A DNA stretch of 64,000 bases. Origin: Bubalus kerabau. Its lineage: Eukaryota; Chordata; Mammalia; Artiodactyla; Bovidae. Positions 9,713 to 21,210 of the stretch are shown here, piece after piece. A program made the position numbers and the translations under genes. The stretch lies in the NCBI RefSeq assembly GCF_029407905.1, contig NW_026577901.1:1178001-1242000 (forward strand), read 5' to 3'. The notes under the pieces are model-generated. The model was not told the DNA's origin. It was given only the letters and a program-made list of their open reading frames with translations, and did not search any database. How positions within the stretch are numbered: position 1 is the stretch's first letter; each line of letters begins with the position of its first letter.

Positions 9713-10410
9713 AGCTTCGCACACAGGGGTGTCTCCATATGAATCAAGAATGTTCGTGACAGAGTGAAGTTCACTAGAGCTCTCCTAGAGAGCAAAGACT
9801 TGTACATGTGGTTTTTCTTCCCCTGTGCGTTTGGGGCTCCAGGCTCGGCCCCAGCTCCGTGGAAACAACCTCTGAGAAAAGATCTTCAAGATCCGCTTTT
9901 CCCAGAGGCTGGGATGTGGGATTCATAGGAGGCGGGAAAAGCAGGCCTCCTTCAGAGAGCAAGAGGCAGCCAAGCGGCCTGCGTTTGGAAGCCTCTATTT
10001 GGAAGAATGGGTTAGCTTCCCCTAAGGGAGACCTCCAGATCTGTTCAGAAGTCGGTAATTCCAGAGGCAGGGTGCAGGCTCCTGACTGCCCTTTGCCAGC
10101 CTTGCAGAGACATTCCTAGATTACAGCGTTATTTTCCATGAAGGAGCAGGCTTCGGGAATATGTCAGACTTGACTGGCGCCTTATTGGCCTCAGCTCAGC
10201 TCTTGCCTTTCCTTTCAAACTAGGACAAGGGCCCACTTTATGAGAGGTAAGGGTCCTCTTCTTTCCAAACTGCCAAGGGCTACTGCAATGAGACCTCTGT
10301 CAAGGCGAGGGAAGCGTAAGCTGATGGATTTTCAAGCAGGTGCTTTGCCAAAAAGCATCAGCACCCCACGGAAAGAATCTGGCTCCCTTTGCCCCTACGT
10401 TGCGTGTGTA
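9713..10410 (+). repeat. A unit 6
   Basis: 698 bp. Near-copy of A unit 3 across its first half. The match weakens toward its end. Confidence 0.8.
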
Positions 10411-10462
10411 GCTACACACAGAGGTGTCTCGATAGGAGCCAAGAATGTTCCTGAGAGAGGAG

Positions 10463-10468
10463 GTTCAC
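10463..10468. repeat. Target-site duplication, left copy
   Basis: GTTCAC immediately before the LTR 5' TG. The same six bases follow the LTR 3' CA at 11769-11774. Confidence 0.9.
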
Positions 10469-11334
10469 TGTTGGGGGCCAGAGTGAGGCACTCCGCCCAT
10501 GGCAAAGGTCATGAGGAAGGAGGCTCGACATACGCAAAGGCGGGATCGAGCCTCAGGAGTCCCCCCGGAAATCCTCGAGCATCTACCCCCATAACCAGAG
10601 CCTGCCTACCTTACTACTTTGTGCTCTCACCTACACCTCTGACTTTACGGGGGGCTGTCCCCCACCACCTCTTTCGGAGAAGGAGTTAACCTAGAGCTCC
10701 AGTTGATAAAAACCCCTGGGTGTGACAAGAGTGTTTTAACCTACAAACTCCTCTGAAGGTTCTCTAGCCTGCCTGACAGGCTTGTCCGGCCACATGTGAT
10801 TGCTCACAGTCTTCCAACCATGAGAGGCACGAGATGCTTTAAACCTTCTAAAAACAGGTTCCTTAGAAAAGTTAGAAAATTATTAGTATAAGTATAATGG
10901 GCTGATTAGAAATCATATTGGTGAAGGGTTTTTCATTTGTTGAGCTGATGTTTACTGCTAAGTCTCCACATCCCCTGCCCTTATACACATTAATGAATAT
11001 ATAGAAGAAATAAGTATTAACCTTTGATATAAATCACGTTAGACCTTAGGCTAAGTAAATTCTTTCCTTAACTAAAACCCACTACACCCTCACCCTATAG
11101 GAATGTAACTTTATTTGGGTGGCGTCTGTTTTAAGAATAATCACCCCTGGAGAAATAAGTGTCCTGGTTGACTGACCGCTGTCACAAGGAGAGGGTCGTA
11201 AATTGTCAGCAGGCCCCCCGGCCAGAAGATGATGTAACACCCCTAAGACCTCTGTATACTTTTGTATGAAGCACCTGACTTTGATAAAAGTCAGGACTGC
11301 TGACCCCACGTGACTTTTGCATAACATCTCAGTG

Positions 11335-11342
11335 TATAAAAG
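11335..11342 (+). promoter_or_regulatory. LTR TATA box
   Basis: TATAAAAG in the 3' third of the LTR. Transcription would be expected to start roughly 25-30 bp downstream. Whether this copy is active cannot be judged. Confidence 0.7.
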
Positions 11343-11354
11343 TAGACCATGGAA

Positions 11355-11360
11355 AATAAA
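11355..11360 (+). terminator. LTR polyadenylation signal
   Basis: AATAAA just after the TATA box. The close spacing places it near the start of the R region, as in several betaretrovirus-like LTRs. Confidence 0.6.
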
Positions 11361-11400
11361 GAATTGGGATCAGTTTCTCGAAATACTGGTCTCCCCATGT

Positions 11401-11417
11401 CTCTCTCTCTCTCTCTC
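11401..11417. repeat. (CT)n tract inside the LTR
   Basis: Eight and a half CT units. They lie just after the polyA signal, probably in R/U5. Confidence 0.9.
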
Positions 11418-11768
11418 ACTCTGGTTGAGTCTCCATCTGGAGCGCGGAACCCACCAAGCTTACTAATTTTGCCTGGGCTTCTAAGATCCGACCGGGGAGG
11501 CCTCAGTGTCTCCTCTTCTTCGGGAGAATGGAAGGACGCCTGCGGCCTACGTAAGTGGTGCAAGCTTCTTGTCTTGAAGTTTTATTGGTCCCCCGCGTAA
11601 ACCAAGCTACTCAGCCTCTTTTCTCCAATGAATTTTCCTACTGAGCTATCCTCATTTTATTACTCTTTATATCCTTAATTAACGTTTAATTAAGCAGTTG
11701 TTCCCTGACCCTCGCCTACGCCGTCTCTGCTTCGAATACCCTGGATCAGCTGGGGCTGGACCCCGGCA

Positions 11769-11774
11769 GTTCAC
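11769..11774. repeat. Target-site duplication, right copy
   Basis: GTTCAC directly after the LTR 3' CA, identical to 10463-10468. Confidence 0.9.
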
Positions 11775-12247
11775 TAGAGATCTCCTACAGAGCATAGACC
11801 TGTCCATTTGGTTTTGCCTTCCCCTGTGAGTTGGGTCCCCGAGGTCCGCCCCAACTCCGGGGAAACAGCCCCTGAGAAAAGATCTCCAGGAACTGCTTTC
11901 CGCCCACGCTGGGAAACGCTGTTCACAGGAAGTAAGGCAAGCGAGCCTCCTGAAGGGAAATAGAGGCCTTACTGTCCCTGGAGGAGCAGGCTGCCAGAGT
12001 GTGTGACACCTGACTGGTGCCTTACTGGCCTCAGCTCCGCTATTGCATGTTCATCTGAACTTGAACCCAGGCCTACTTGGAGAAGTGTTTGTGTGCCGAT
12101 TTCCAGAAACTGCGAAGGGCTACAGCAATGATAACTCTCTCAGTGGTAAGGGAGAGCATTGTGTGGATTCTCAATTTGTTGTTTGAACGACAGCGTCAAA
12201 GCTGCACAGAGAGAATCAGGTCTCTGTGTCTCTATGTTGGCTATGCA

Positions 12248-12942
12248 GCTTCCCACACAGAGATGTCCCCGTTGGAGCCAAGAACATTCCGCATAGACTG
12301 AGGTTCACTAGAGCACTCCTAGAGAGCAAAGACTTATCCATGCGGTTTTCCCTTCCCCTGTGCGTGTGGGCTCCGGGATCAGCCCCTGCTCCGTGGAAAC
12401 AGCCTCTGAGAAAAGATCTCCAAGAACCTCTTATCCCCCAGGCTGGGAAGCGGAGTTCGCAGGAGGAGGGATAAGCAAGCTTCCTTCGGCAAGAAGAGAC
12501 AGCCAACCGGCCTGTGTTTGGAAGCCTATATTTGCAAGGAATGGGTTAGTTTCTCCTGACCGAGACCTCCGGATGTGCTGAGAAGATAGAAATTCCAGAG
12601 GCAGGGTCGAGGTTCCTGACTGCCCTTTGCCAGCCTTGCAAAGACATTCCCAGATTCTAACGTTATTTTCCATGAAGGAGCAGGCATCGGGAATATGTCA
12701 GACTTGACTGGCGCCTTATTGGCCTCAGCTCAGCTACTGCCTTTCCATTCAAACAAGGACAAGGGCCTACTTGGTGAAGGGTAAGGGTCTGCTTCTTTCC
12801 AAACTGCCAAGGACTACAGCAATGAGACCTCTGTCAAGGTGAGGGAAGCCTATGCGGATGGATTCTTAGCAGGTGCTTTGCCACAAAGCATCAGCACCCA
12901 CGGAGAGAATCAGACTCCCTTTGCCACTATGTTGGGTGTGTA
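12248..12942 (+). repeat. A unit 7
   Basis: 695 bp. The start word is GCTTCCCACACAG. The A marker reads GTGCGTGTGGGCTCCGGG. Confidence 0.8.
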
Positions 12943-13476
12943 GCTTCATGCACAGAGGTGTCTTTGTAGAAGCCAAGAATTTTCCTGAGAGATGAGGTTC
13001 ACTAGAGCTCTCCTACAGAGCATAGACCTGTCCATGTGGTTTTGTCTTCCCCTGTGAGTTGGGCCCCCGAGGTCCGACCCAGCTCCAGGGAAACAGCCCC
13101 TGAGAAAAAATCTCCAGGAACAGCTTTGCGCCCAGGCTGGGAAATGCAGTTCACAGGAGGCAAGGCAAGCGAGCCTCCTGCAGGGAAAAAGAGGCCTTAC
13201 TGCTCCTGGACGATCAGGCTGCAAGAGTGTGTGAGACCTCACTTGTGCCTTACTGGCCTCAGCTCCGCCATTGCCTGTTGTTCCGAGCTAGGACCCAGGC
13301 CTACTTGGAGAAGGGTTAGGGTGCGGATTTCTACAAACTGTCAAGGACTACAGCAATGAGAATTCTCTTAGCAGTAAGGGAGAGCATTGTATGGATTCTC
13401 AAGCTGTTGTTTGAATGACAGCTTCAAAGCTACACAGAGAGAATCAGGCTCTCTGTTCCCCTATTTTGGCTGTGCA
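12943..13476 (+). repeat. B unit 8
   Basis: 534 bp. The start word is GCTTCATGCACAG. Carries the GACGATCAGGCTGCAAGAG variant seen in B unit 3. Confidence 0.8.
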
Positions 13477-14177
13477 GCTTCACACACAGAATTTGACTCT
13501 GTTGGAGCCAGAAATATTCCTGAAAGACTTAGGCTCACCAAAGCTGTCCTCCAGAGCAAAGACATTGGATGTGGTTTTGCCTTCCCTTGCCAGTATGGGT
13601 CCCCTAGCTTGGCCCCAGCTCCGGGGATACAGCCTCTGAAAAAAATCTTGCAAGAAGCGATTTTTCCTCCAGGCTGTTAAGCGGAATTCGCAGTTTGCAA
13701 GTTAAGGAAGCCTGCTTCGTGGAAGAGCAAGCAGCCAACTGGCCCTGTGTTAGGAAGCCTGTATTTGAAAGGAATGGGTTAGCTTCTACAGCGGGAGAAC
13801 CTCAGATCTGCTCAGGGGGCTGAAATACTAGAGTCAGGGTCGAGGTTCTCCCTTGTCCTTTGCGCACCTTGCAAAGACATTCCTAGCTTCTAGCGTTAGT
13901 GTCCCTGTAGTAGCAGGCTGCAGGAGCGTGTGATAAATGACTGCCGCGTTCCTGTCCTCAGCTCCGCTATTAACTTTCTATTCGAACTAGAACCCAGGCC
14001 TACTTTGAGAGGGGTTAGGGTCCAGTGTTTCCAAACTGCCAAGGGCTACGGCAATGCGAGCTCTGTCAGAGGTAAGAAAAGAGCAATTGGTTGGATTCTT
14101 CAGCTGCTGCGTGGCTGCACAGCTTCCGCGCTGCATGGAGAGCATGAGGCTCCTTGTGGCCCTATTTTGGGTACGCA
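13477..14177 (+). repeat. A unit 8, most diverged full unit
   Basis: 701 bp. Full A length but many differences from the other A units (for example CCAGTATGGGTCCCCTAGC). Its TTAGTGTCCCTGTAGTAGCAGG region bridges A and B: it keeps the TGTCCCTG word otherwise seen at the B deletion scar. It is probably closest to the ancestral form. Confidence 0.75.
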
Positions 14178-14253
14178 GCAACATGCACACAGAATGTCTG
14201 TGTTCACTTATGTACAGGCTTATGTACACTAGAGCTCTCCTACAGAGCAAAGA
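14178..14253 (+). repeat. Partial A/B unit truncated at the satellite junction
   Basis: Starts with GCAACATGCACACAG and ends in CTAGAGCTCTCCTACAGAGC, a normal A/B stretch. The middle is shortened and holds a small duplicated TTATGTACA word at about 14209-14229. Confidence 0.7.
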
Positions 14254-14255
14254 CC
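14253..14255. other. Junction of A/B array with 1.715-type satellite
   Basis: Left of the point, ACAGAGCAAAGAC is A/B sequence. Right of it, CACTCAGTGGGCTCCAAGAG is satellite I sequence at about base 67 of a monomer. Only about 1 bp is shared, so this looks like end joining or recombination with little homology. Confidence 0.8.
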
Positions 14256-15591
14256 ACTCAGTGGGCTCCAAGAGATACCTGTCGCGGCTCGAGAAGAGAG
14301 TGGAGTCCTTTGCTTCCCCTCGAGATGAGGCCTGACTCCCCGGGTGAGTATGGAATGCAACCCCAAATCCCTGTCGCCTATGGAGAGGAACATTAAGTCC
14401 TGGATACAAGCCTAGATGAGGTCTAGTTTGCCCTTCAGTGAATGGAGCCCAATCCACAGCTCTCCCTGGCAACTCGAATGGAAGATTAGACTTCCTGGGC
14501 CAACACAAGAGGAAGCCTGAATTCCCCGTCGTAACTCGAGAATCCCACCGAAACTCGAGAAAATCCACGTGCTTCCCTCGTCATCGCAAGATGAGGCCCT
14601 TTGTCCGCTACAGCATCTCAAGAGAAGTCCCACGTTCCATCCTGAAGTGCGAAACGGTACTTGGCACCCTTGATGCGACCCCAAAAGTTCCGCGACATAC
14701 CAGACTCACTCAAGGGGAACACCGAGGTTCCCGGCACCACTTCATCTGACCCCTTCTCCTCTCCTGATTGCGACAGGAGGGTCGACTCCCCTTCTCTGTC
14801 TGCAAGGGGTTCCCGACCTTCCGGGCGCACCTCAGGATGAGGCCGGTCTCATGAGGAAGTTCGAGACGTAGCCTCGTGGGTGGTGCCACATGCCGAAAGA
14901 CCCCAATTTCACGGTCCACTCTTGAAAAGAACCCGATGCCAGCACACCTCTTTGAAGGAAAACCTGTGGATGAAGGCACAACACGAAGGGGCACTGACAC
15001 CCGCGTGCATCATCCAGAAAAACCCGCAGGTCCCACAGACATTTCGACAAGTGGCCTGTCACCCTGTAAACAACTCGAAAGGCAAACGAAGGTCCATTCC
15101 TCAACAGAAGACTAGGTGTGACTCTCTTGTCCCTACTCTGCAGGGACCATGGGATCCGAGTCAGAAACGGAGAGGAAGCCTGAGGTTCCTGCGTCCACTC
15201 GAGATGAGGCCCTCTTCCATTGCACCACACCCAGTGGAGTCCCGAGAGGCCCCTACCAACTCCACAGTATCCCTGAGTTCTCAGAGGCACAATGAGAAGC
15301 TCCCTGAGGTCACAGGCACAAGTCGAGGGAACCCTGGGTTTTCTGCCATGACTCGAGAAAGACCTCGAGAGTGCTTCAAAATGTGTTGAGTCGCGATTCC
15401 CCTACCATGACTCGAGAGCCATGACACGCGCCCCCTCTTCACGCGCATGGAGACCTGACTAACCTGGCACTGCACGAGAGGCTCCCTGAGATCCTCATCG
15501 TACCTCGTGAGGAAACCCACACTGCCGCGGCAGCTCGAGGAAACACATGAGACACCCCGGTCATCGCGAGATGAGGGCCTTATATTCCTGC
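14254..15591 (+). repeat. Left-edge satellite monomer, old type, partial
   Basis: 1338 bp, missing the first ~67 bp of the monomer. Carries flank-type variants such as CAGTGGGCTCCAAGAGATACC, CCTCGTGGGTGGTGCCACA and CTGGACACAAGCCTAGATGAG. It resembles the monomers right of 51.7 kb more than the adjacent core. Confidence 0.8.
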
Positions 15592-18500
15592 ATGTCCTGG
15601 AGACCAATCACGAGTCCTCTCTCCAAACAGAAGAGCAGGCTGGACTCCGTTGAGGCCGCTCAGGGGGCTCCAACAGATCCTTGTCGCGACTCGAGAGGAG
15701 AGCGGAGTCCTTGGCTTCCCCTCGAGACGAGGTCTGACTCCCTGGGGGAGCCTGGAATGCAACCCCGTGATGCCTGCTTTCCCTGGAGAGGAATAGTAGG
15801 TCCTGGACACACGCCTAGGTGAGGTCTCTTCGGCCCTGCAGTGACTCGAGCGCAACCCCCAGCTTTCCCTCGCAACTCGAGGGGAAGATTGGGCTTCCCA
15901 GGGCCAACCCAAGAGGAAGGCTGAGATCCCCATTGTAACTCGAGAATCCCGCCGCAACTCGAGAAAAACCACGTGGTTCCAAACCCTTGGCAAGATGAGA
16001 CCCTTGCCCGGGACGGCGTCTCAAGGGAAGTCCCCTCTTCCGCCCTGAAGGGCGGAAAGGTTCCTGCCAGCCTTCATGCGACCACCAAAAGTTCCCTGAC
16101 ACACCGGGTTCCCTCGAGGGGAACACCGAGGGTCCCGCAACCGCTTCCTCTGAGCCCCTTCTCCCCTCCTGATCGCGACAGGAGAGTCGATTCCCCTGCG
16201 TTCTCTGGAAGGGGTTCCAGGCCTTCCCGGGGCACCTCAGGATGAGGCCGGTCTCACGAGGAAATTCGAGACGAGCCACGTGGGTGGGGCCACATGCCGA
16301 ACGACCCCGATTCCCCGGTCCGCTCTTGAGAAGGACCCACGGCCCGGACCCCTCTTCGAAGGCAACCCTGTGGGTGAAGGCACAACAAGAACGGGAACTG
16401 CCACCCCCGTGCATCATCCTCAAAGACCCGTGGGTTCCACACAGAGCTCGACGATGGGCCTGAGACACCCTGAGCAACTCGAGAGGCAAGCGGGGTTCCC
16501 TTCCTCAGACAAGATGAGGCCTGACTCTCCTGTCCCAACTCTGCGGGGACCCTGTGGTAGGAGTCTGAAACGGAGAGGAAGCCTGAGGTTCCTGCCTCCC
16601 CTCGAGGTGAGGCCCTCTTCCGTTGCGCCAGACCCAGCAGAGTCCCGAGGGTCCCCGCCACCTCCACAGGATCCCTCGCCTCTCAGAGGCACCCTGGGAA
16701 GTTCCCTAAGGTCCCCGGCAGAAGGCGAGGGACACGAGGTTTTTCCGCCGCCGCCCGAGAAAGACCTCGAGAGTCCTTCTTCAACGCGTCTCGAGGCCCT
16801 AGTCCCCTCCCGTGACTCGAGAGCCATGACGCGCTCCCCCTCGCCACGCGCATGGAGACCTGACTTCCCTGGCGCCGCACGAGAGGCTCCCTGAGATCCT
16901 CGTCGTGCCTCGGGAGAAAATCCAAACGGGAGCCGCAGCTCGAGGAAACCCCTGAGATGCCGCCGTCCTCGCGAGCTGAGGGCCTTCTTTTCCTGCATGG
17001 CCTGGAGAGCAATCCCGGGTCCTCTCTCCAAACGGAAGAGGAGGCTGGACTCCCTTGAGGCCGCTCAGGGGGCTCCAAGCGACCGGCGTCGCGATTCGAG
17101 AGGAGAGCGGAGTCCTTGGCTTCCCCCCGAGACGAGGCCTGACTCCCCGGGGGAGCCTGGAATGCAACCCCGAGATCCCTGCCTTCCCTTGAGAGGAAAA
17201 TTAGGTCCCGGACACACGCCTAGGTGAGGTCTCTTCGGCCCTGCAGTGACTCGAGCGCAACCCCCAGCTTTCCCTCGCAACCCGAGGGGAAGATTGGGCT
17301 TCCCAGGGCCAACCCAAGGGGAAGGCTGAGATCCCCGTCGTAACTCGAGAATCCCGCCGCAACTCGAGAAAAACCACGTGGTTCCCACCTCTTGGCAAGA
17401 TGAGGCCCTTGCCCGCGACGGCGTCTCAGGGGAAGTCCCCTGTTCCGCCCTGAAGGGGGAAACGGTCCCTGACAGCCCTCCTGCGACCCCCAAAAGACCC
17501 CCGACACGCCGGGTTCCCCCGAGGGGAACACCGAGTGTCCTGGCACCGCTTCCTCTGAGCCCCTTCTCCCCTCCTGATCGCGACAGGAGAGGCGATTCCC
17601 CTGCGTGGTCTCGAAGGGGTTCCCGGCCTTCCCGGCGCACCTCAGGATGAGGCCGGTCTCACGAGGAAATTCGAGACGAGCCACGTGGGTGGGGCCACAG
17701 GCCGAACGCCCCCGATTCCCCGGTCCGCTCTTGAGAAGGACCCGAGGCCCGGATCCCTCTTCGAAGGCAACCCTGTGGGTGAAGGCACAACACGAAGGGG
17801 CACTGCCACCGCCGTGCTTCATCCGCAACGACCCGCGGGTTCCACACACAGCTCGATGAGGGGCCTGAGACCCCCTGAGCAACTCGAGAGGCCAGCGGGG
17901 TTCCCTTCCTCAGACAAGACGAGGCCTGACTCTCCTGTCCCAACTCTGCAGGGACCCTGCGGTCGGAGTCCGAAACGGAGAGGAAGCCTGAGGTTCCTGC
18001 CTCCCCTCGAGGTGAGGCCCTCTTCCGTTGCGCCAGACCCAGCGGAGTCCCGAGGGGCCCCGCCACCTCCACAGGATCCCTCGCCTCTCAGAGGCACCCT
18101 GGCAAGTTCCCTAAGCTCCCCGGCAGAAGGCGAGGGAAACGAGGTTTTTCCGCCGCCGCCCGAGAAAGACCTCGATAGTCCTTCTTCAACGCGTCTCGAG
18201 GCCCTAGTCCCCTCCCGTGACTCGAGAGCCATGATGCGCTCCCCCTCGCCACGCGCATGGAGACCTGACTTCCCTGGCGCCGCACGAGAGGCTCCCTGAG
18301 ATCCAAGTAGTGCATCGGGGGAAAACTCCCACAGGCGCCGCAGCTCGAGGAAACCTCTGAGATGCCCCCGTCCTCGCGAACTGAGGGCCTTCTTTTCCTG
18401 CATGGCCTGGAGAGCAATCCCCGGTCCTCTCTCCAAACGGAAGAGGAGGCTGGACTCCCTTGAGGCCGCTCAGGGGGCTCCAAGAGACCCGCGTCGCGAC

Positions 18501-21210
18501 TCGAGAGGAGAGCGGAGTCCTTGGCTTCCCCTCGAGACGAGGCCTGACTCCCCGGGGGAGCCTGGAATGCAACCCCGAGATCCCTGCCTTCCCTGGAGAG
18601 GAATATTAGGTCCCGGACACACGCCTAGGTGAGGTCTCTTCGGCACTGCAGTGACTCGAGAGCAACCCCCAGCTTTCCCTCGCAACCCGAGGGGAAGATT
18701 GGGCTTCCCAGGGCCAACCCAAGGGGAAGGCTGAGATCCCCGTCGTAACTCGAGAATGCCGCCGCAACTCGAGAAAATCCACGTGGTTCCCACCTCTTGG
18801 CAAGATGAGGCCCTTGCCCGCGACGGCGTCTCAAGGGAAGTCCCCTGTTCCGCCTGAAGGGCGAAACGGTCCCTGACAGCCTTCCTGCGACCCCCAAAAG
18901 TCCCCTGACACGCCGGGTTCCCCCGAGGGGAACACCGAGGTTCCCGGCACCGCTTCCTCTGAGCCCCTTCTCCCCTCCTGATCGCGACAGGAGAGGCGAT
19001 TCCCCTGCGTGGTCTGGAAGGGGTTCCCGGCCTTCCCGGCGCACCTCAGGATGAGGCCGGTCTCACCAGGAAATTCGAGACGAGCCACGTGGGTGGGGCC
19101 ACATGCCGAACGCCCCCGATTTCCCGGTCCACTCTTGAGAAGGACCCAAGGCCTGGACCCCTCTTCGAAGTCAACCCTGTGGGTGAAGGCACAACACGAA
19201 GGGGCACTGCCACCCCCGTGCATCGTCCGCAAAGACCCGCGGGTTCCACACACAGCTCGACGAGGGGCCTGAGACCCCCTGAGCAACTCGAGAGGCCAGC
19301 GGGGTTCCCTTCCTCAGACAAGACGAGGCCTGACTCTCCTGTCCCAACTCTGCAGGGACCCTGCGGTCGGAGTCCGAAATGGAGAGGAAGCCTGAGGTTC
19401 CTGCCTCCCCTCGAGGTGAGGCCCTCTTCCGTTGCGCCAGACCCAGCGGAGTCCCGAGGGGCCCCGCCACCTCCACAGGATCCCTCGCCTCTCAGAGGCA
19501 CCCTGGCAAGTTCCCTGAGGTCCCCGGCAGAAGGCGAGGGACACGAGGGTTTCCCGCCGCCCCCCGAGGAAGACCTCGAGAGTCCTTCTTCAACGCGTCT
19601 CGAGGCCCTAGTCCCCTCCCGTGACTCGAGAGCCAGGACGCGCTCCCCCTCGCCACGCGCATGGAGACCTGACTTCCCTGGCGCCGCACGAGAGGCTCCC
19701 TGAGATCCTCGTCGTGCCTCGGGAGAAAACCCCCACGGGCGCCGCAGCTCGAGGAAACCCCTGAGACGCCCCCGTCCTCGCGAGCTGAGGGTCTTCTCTT
19801 CCTGCATGGCCTGGAGAGCAATCCCAGGTCCTCTCTCCAAACGGAAGAGGAGGCTGGACTCCCTTGAGGCCGCTCAGGGGGCTCCAAGAGACCCGCGTCG
19901 CGACTCGAGAGGAGAGCGGAGTCCTTGGCTTCCCCTCGAGACGAGGCCTGACTCCCCGGGGGAGCCTGGAATGCAACCCCGAGATCCCTGCCTTCCCTGG
20001 AGAGGAATATTAGGTCCCGGACACACGCCTAGGTGAGGTCTCTTCGGCCCTGCGGTGACTCGAGCGCAACTCCCAGCTTTCCCTCGCAACCCGAGGGGAA
20101 GATTGGGCTTCCCAGGGCCAACCCAAGGGGAAGGCTGAGATCCCCGTCGTAACTCGAGAATGCCGCCGCAACTCGAGAAAAACCACGTGGTTCCCACCTC
20201 TTGGCAAGATGAGGCCCTTGCCCGCCACGGCGTCTCAAGGGAAGTCCCCTGTTCCGCCCTGAAGGGCGAAACGGTCCCTGACAGCCTTCCTGCGACCCAC
20301 AAAAGTCCCCCGACACGCCGGATTCCCTCGAGGGGAACACCGAGGGTCCCGGCACCGCTTCCTCTGAGCCCCTTCTCCCCTCCTGATCGCGACAGGAGAG
20401 GCGATTCCCCTGCGTGGTCTGGAAGGGGTTCCCGGCCTTCCCCGCGCACCTCAGGATGAGGCCGGTCTCACGAGGAAATTCGAGACGAGCCACGTGGGTG
20501 GGGCCACATGCCGATCGCCCGCGATTCCCCGGTCCGCCCTGGAGAAGGACCCGAGGCCCGGACCCCTCTTCGAAGGCAACCCTGTGGGGGAAGGCACAAC
20601 ACGAAGGGGCACTGCCACCCCCGTGCATCGTCCGCAAAGACCCGCGGGTTCCACACACAGCTCGACGAGGGGCCTGAGACCCCCTGAGCAACTCGAGAGG
20701 CCAGCGGGGTTCCCTTCCTCAGACAAGACGAGGCCTGACTCTCCTGTCCCAACTCTGCAGGGACCCTGCGGTCGGAGTCCGAAACGGAGAGGAAGCCTGA
20801 GGTTCCTGCCTCCCCTCGAGGTGAGGCCCTCTTCCGTTGCGCCAGACCCAGCGGAGTCCCGAGGGGCCCCGCCACCTCCACAGGATCCCTCGCCTCTCAG
20901 AGGCACCCTGGCAAGTTCCCTAAGGTCCCCGGCAGAAGGCGAGGGACACGAGGGTTTCCCGCCGCCCCCCGAGAAAGACCTCGAGAGTCCTTCTTCAACG
21001 CGTCTCGAGGCCCTAGTCCCCTCCCGTGACTCGAGAGCCAGGACGCGCTCCCCCTCGCCACGCGCATGGAGACCTGACTTCCCTGGCGCCGCACGAGAGG
21101 CTCCCTGAGATCCTCGTCGTGCTTCGGGAGAAAACCCCCACGGGCGCCGCAGCTCGAGGAAACCCCTGAGACGCCCCCGTCCTCGCGAGCTGAGGGCCTT
21201 CTCTTCCTGC

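Larger units (their letters stand above)
10469..11768 (+). mobile_element. Solo LTR of an endogenous retrovirus, class II-like
   Basis: 1300 bp bounded by TG (TGTTGGGGGCCAGAG) and CA (ACCCCGGCA), with a perfect 6-bp target duplication GTTCAC on both sides. A TATA box and an AATAAA lie about 20 bp apart in the 3' third, followed by a (CT)n tract, which is normal LTR order for the + strand. There is no gag, pol or env sequence and no second LTR, so this is a solo LTR left by homologous recombination. Length and the 6-bp duplication fit a bovine ERVK/beta-like LTR of the BTLTR1 type; that name is from memory and unverified. Confidence 0.88.
10411..12247 (+). repeat. B unit 7, split by a solo LTR
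   Basis: The B unit starts normally, stops after AGGTTCAC at 10468, and resumes at 11769 with GTTCACTAGAGATCTCC. Removing 1306 bp (the LTR plus one target copy) leaves 531 bp, exactly a B unit. No other B unit here carries the insertion, so it landed after the array had formed. Confidence 0.9.
2748..14253 (+). repeat. A/B satellite-like tandem array (family not named)
   Basis: Every unit begins near a GCTTCACACACAG word. Starts are 3037, 3736, 4267, 4962, 5493, 6025, 6721, 7252, 7952, 8485, 9182, 9713, 10411, 12248, 12943, 13477 and 14178. Lengths fall in two classes, A at 695-701 bp and B at 531-534 bp, once the LTR in one B unit is subtracted. Order after the edge piece is A B A B B A B A B A B A B A B A. 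A and B share their first ~270 and last ~260 bp; A has about 166 bp more in the middle. No long frame survives. I do not recognise this as a named bovine satellite, though an existing library entry cannot be excluded. Confidence 0.85.

Noticed and set aside
10469..11768. A complete endogenous retrovirus
   Set aside because: Only one LTR is present, with target duplications directly at both ends. There is no internal sequence.
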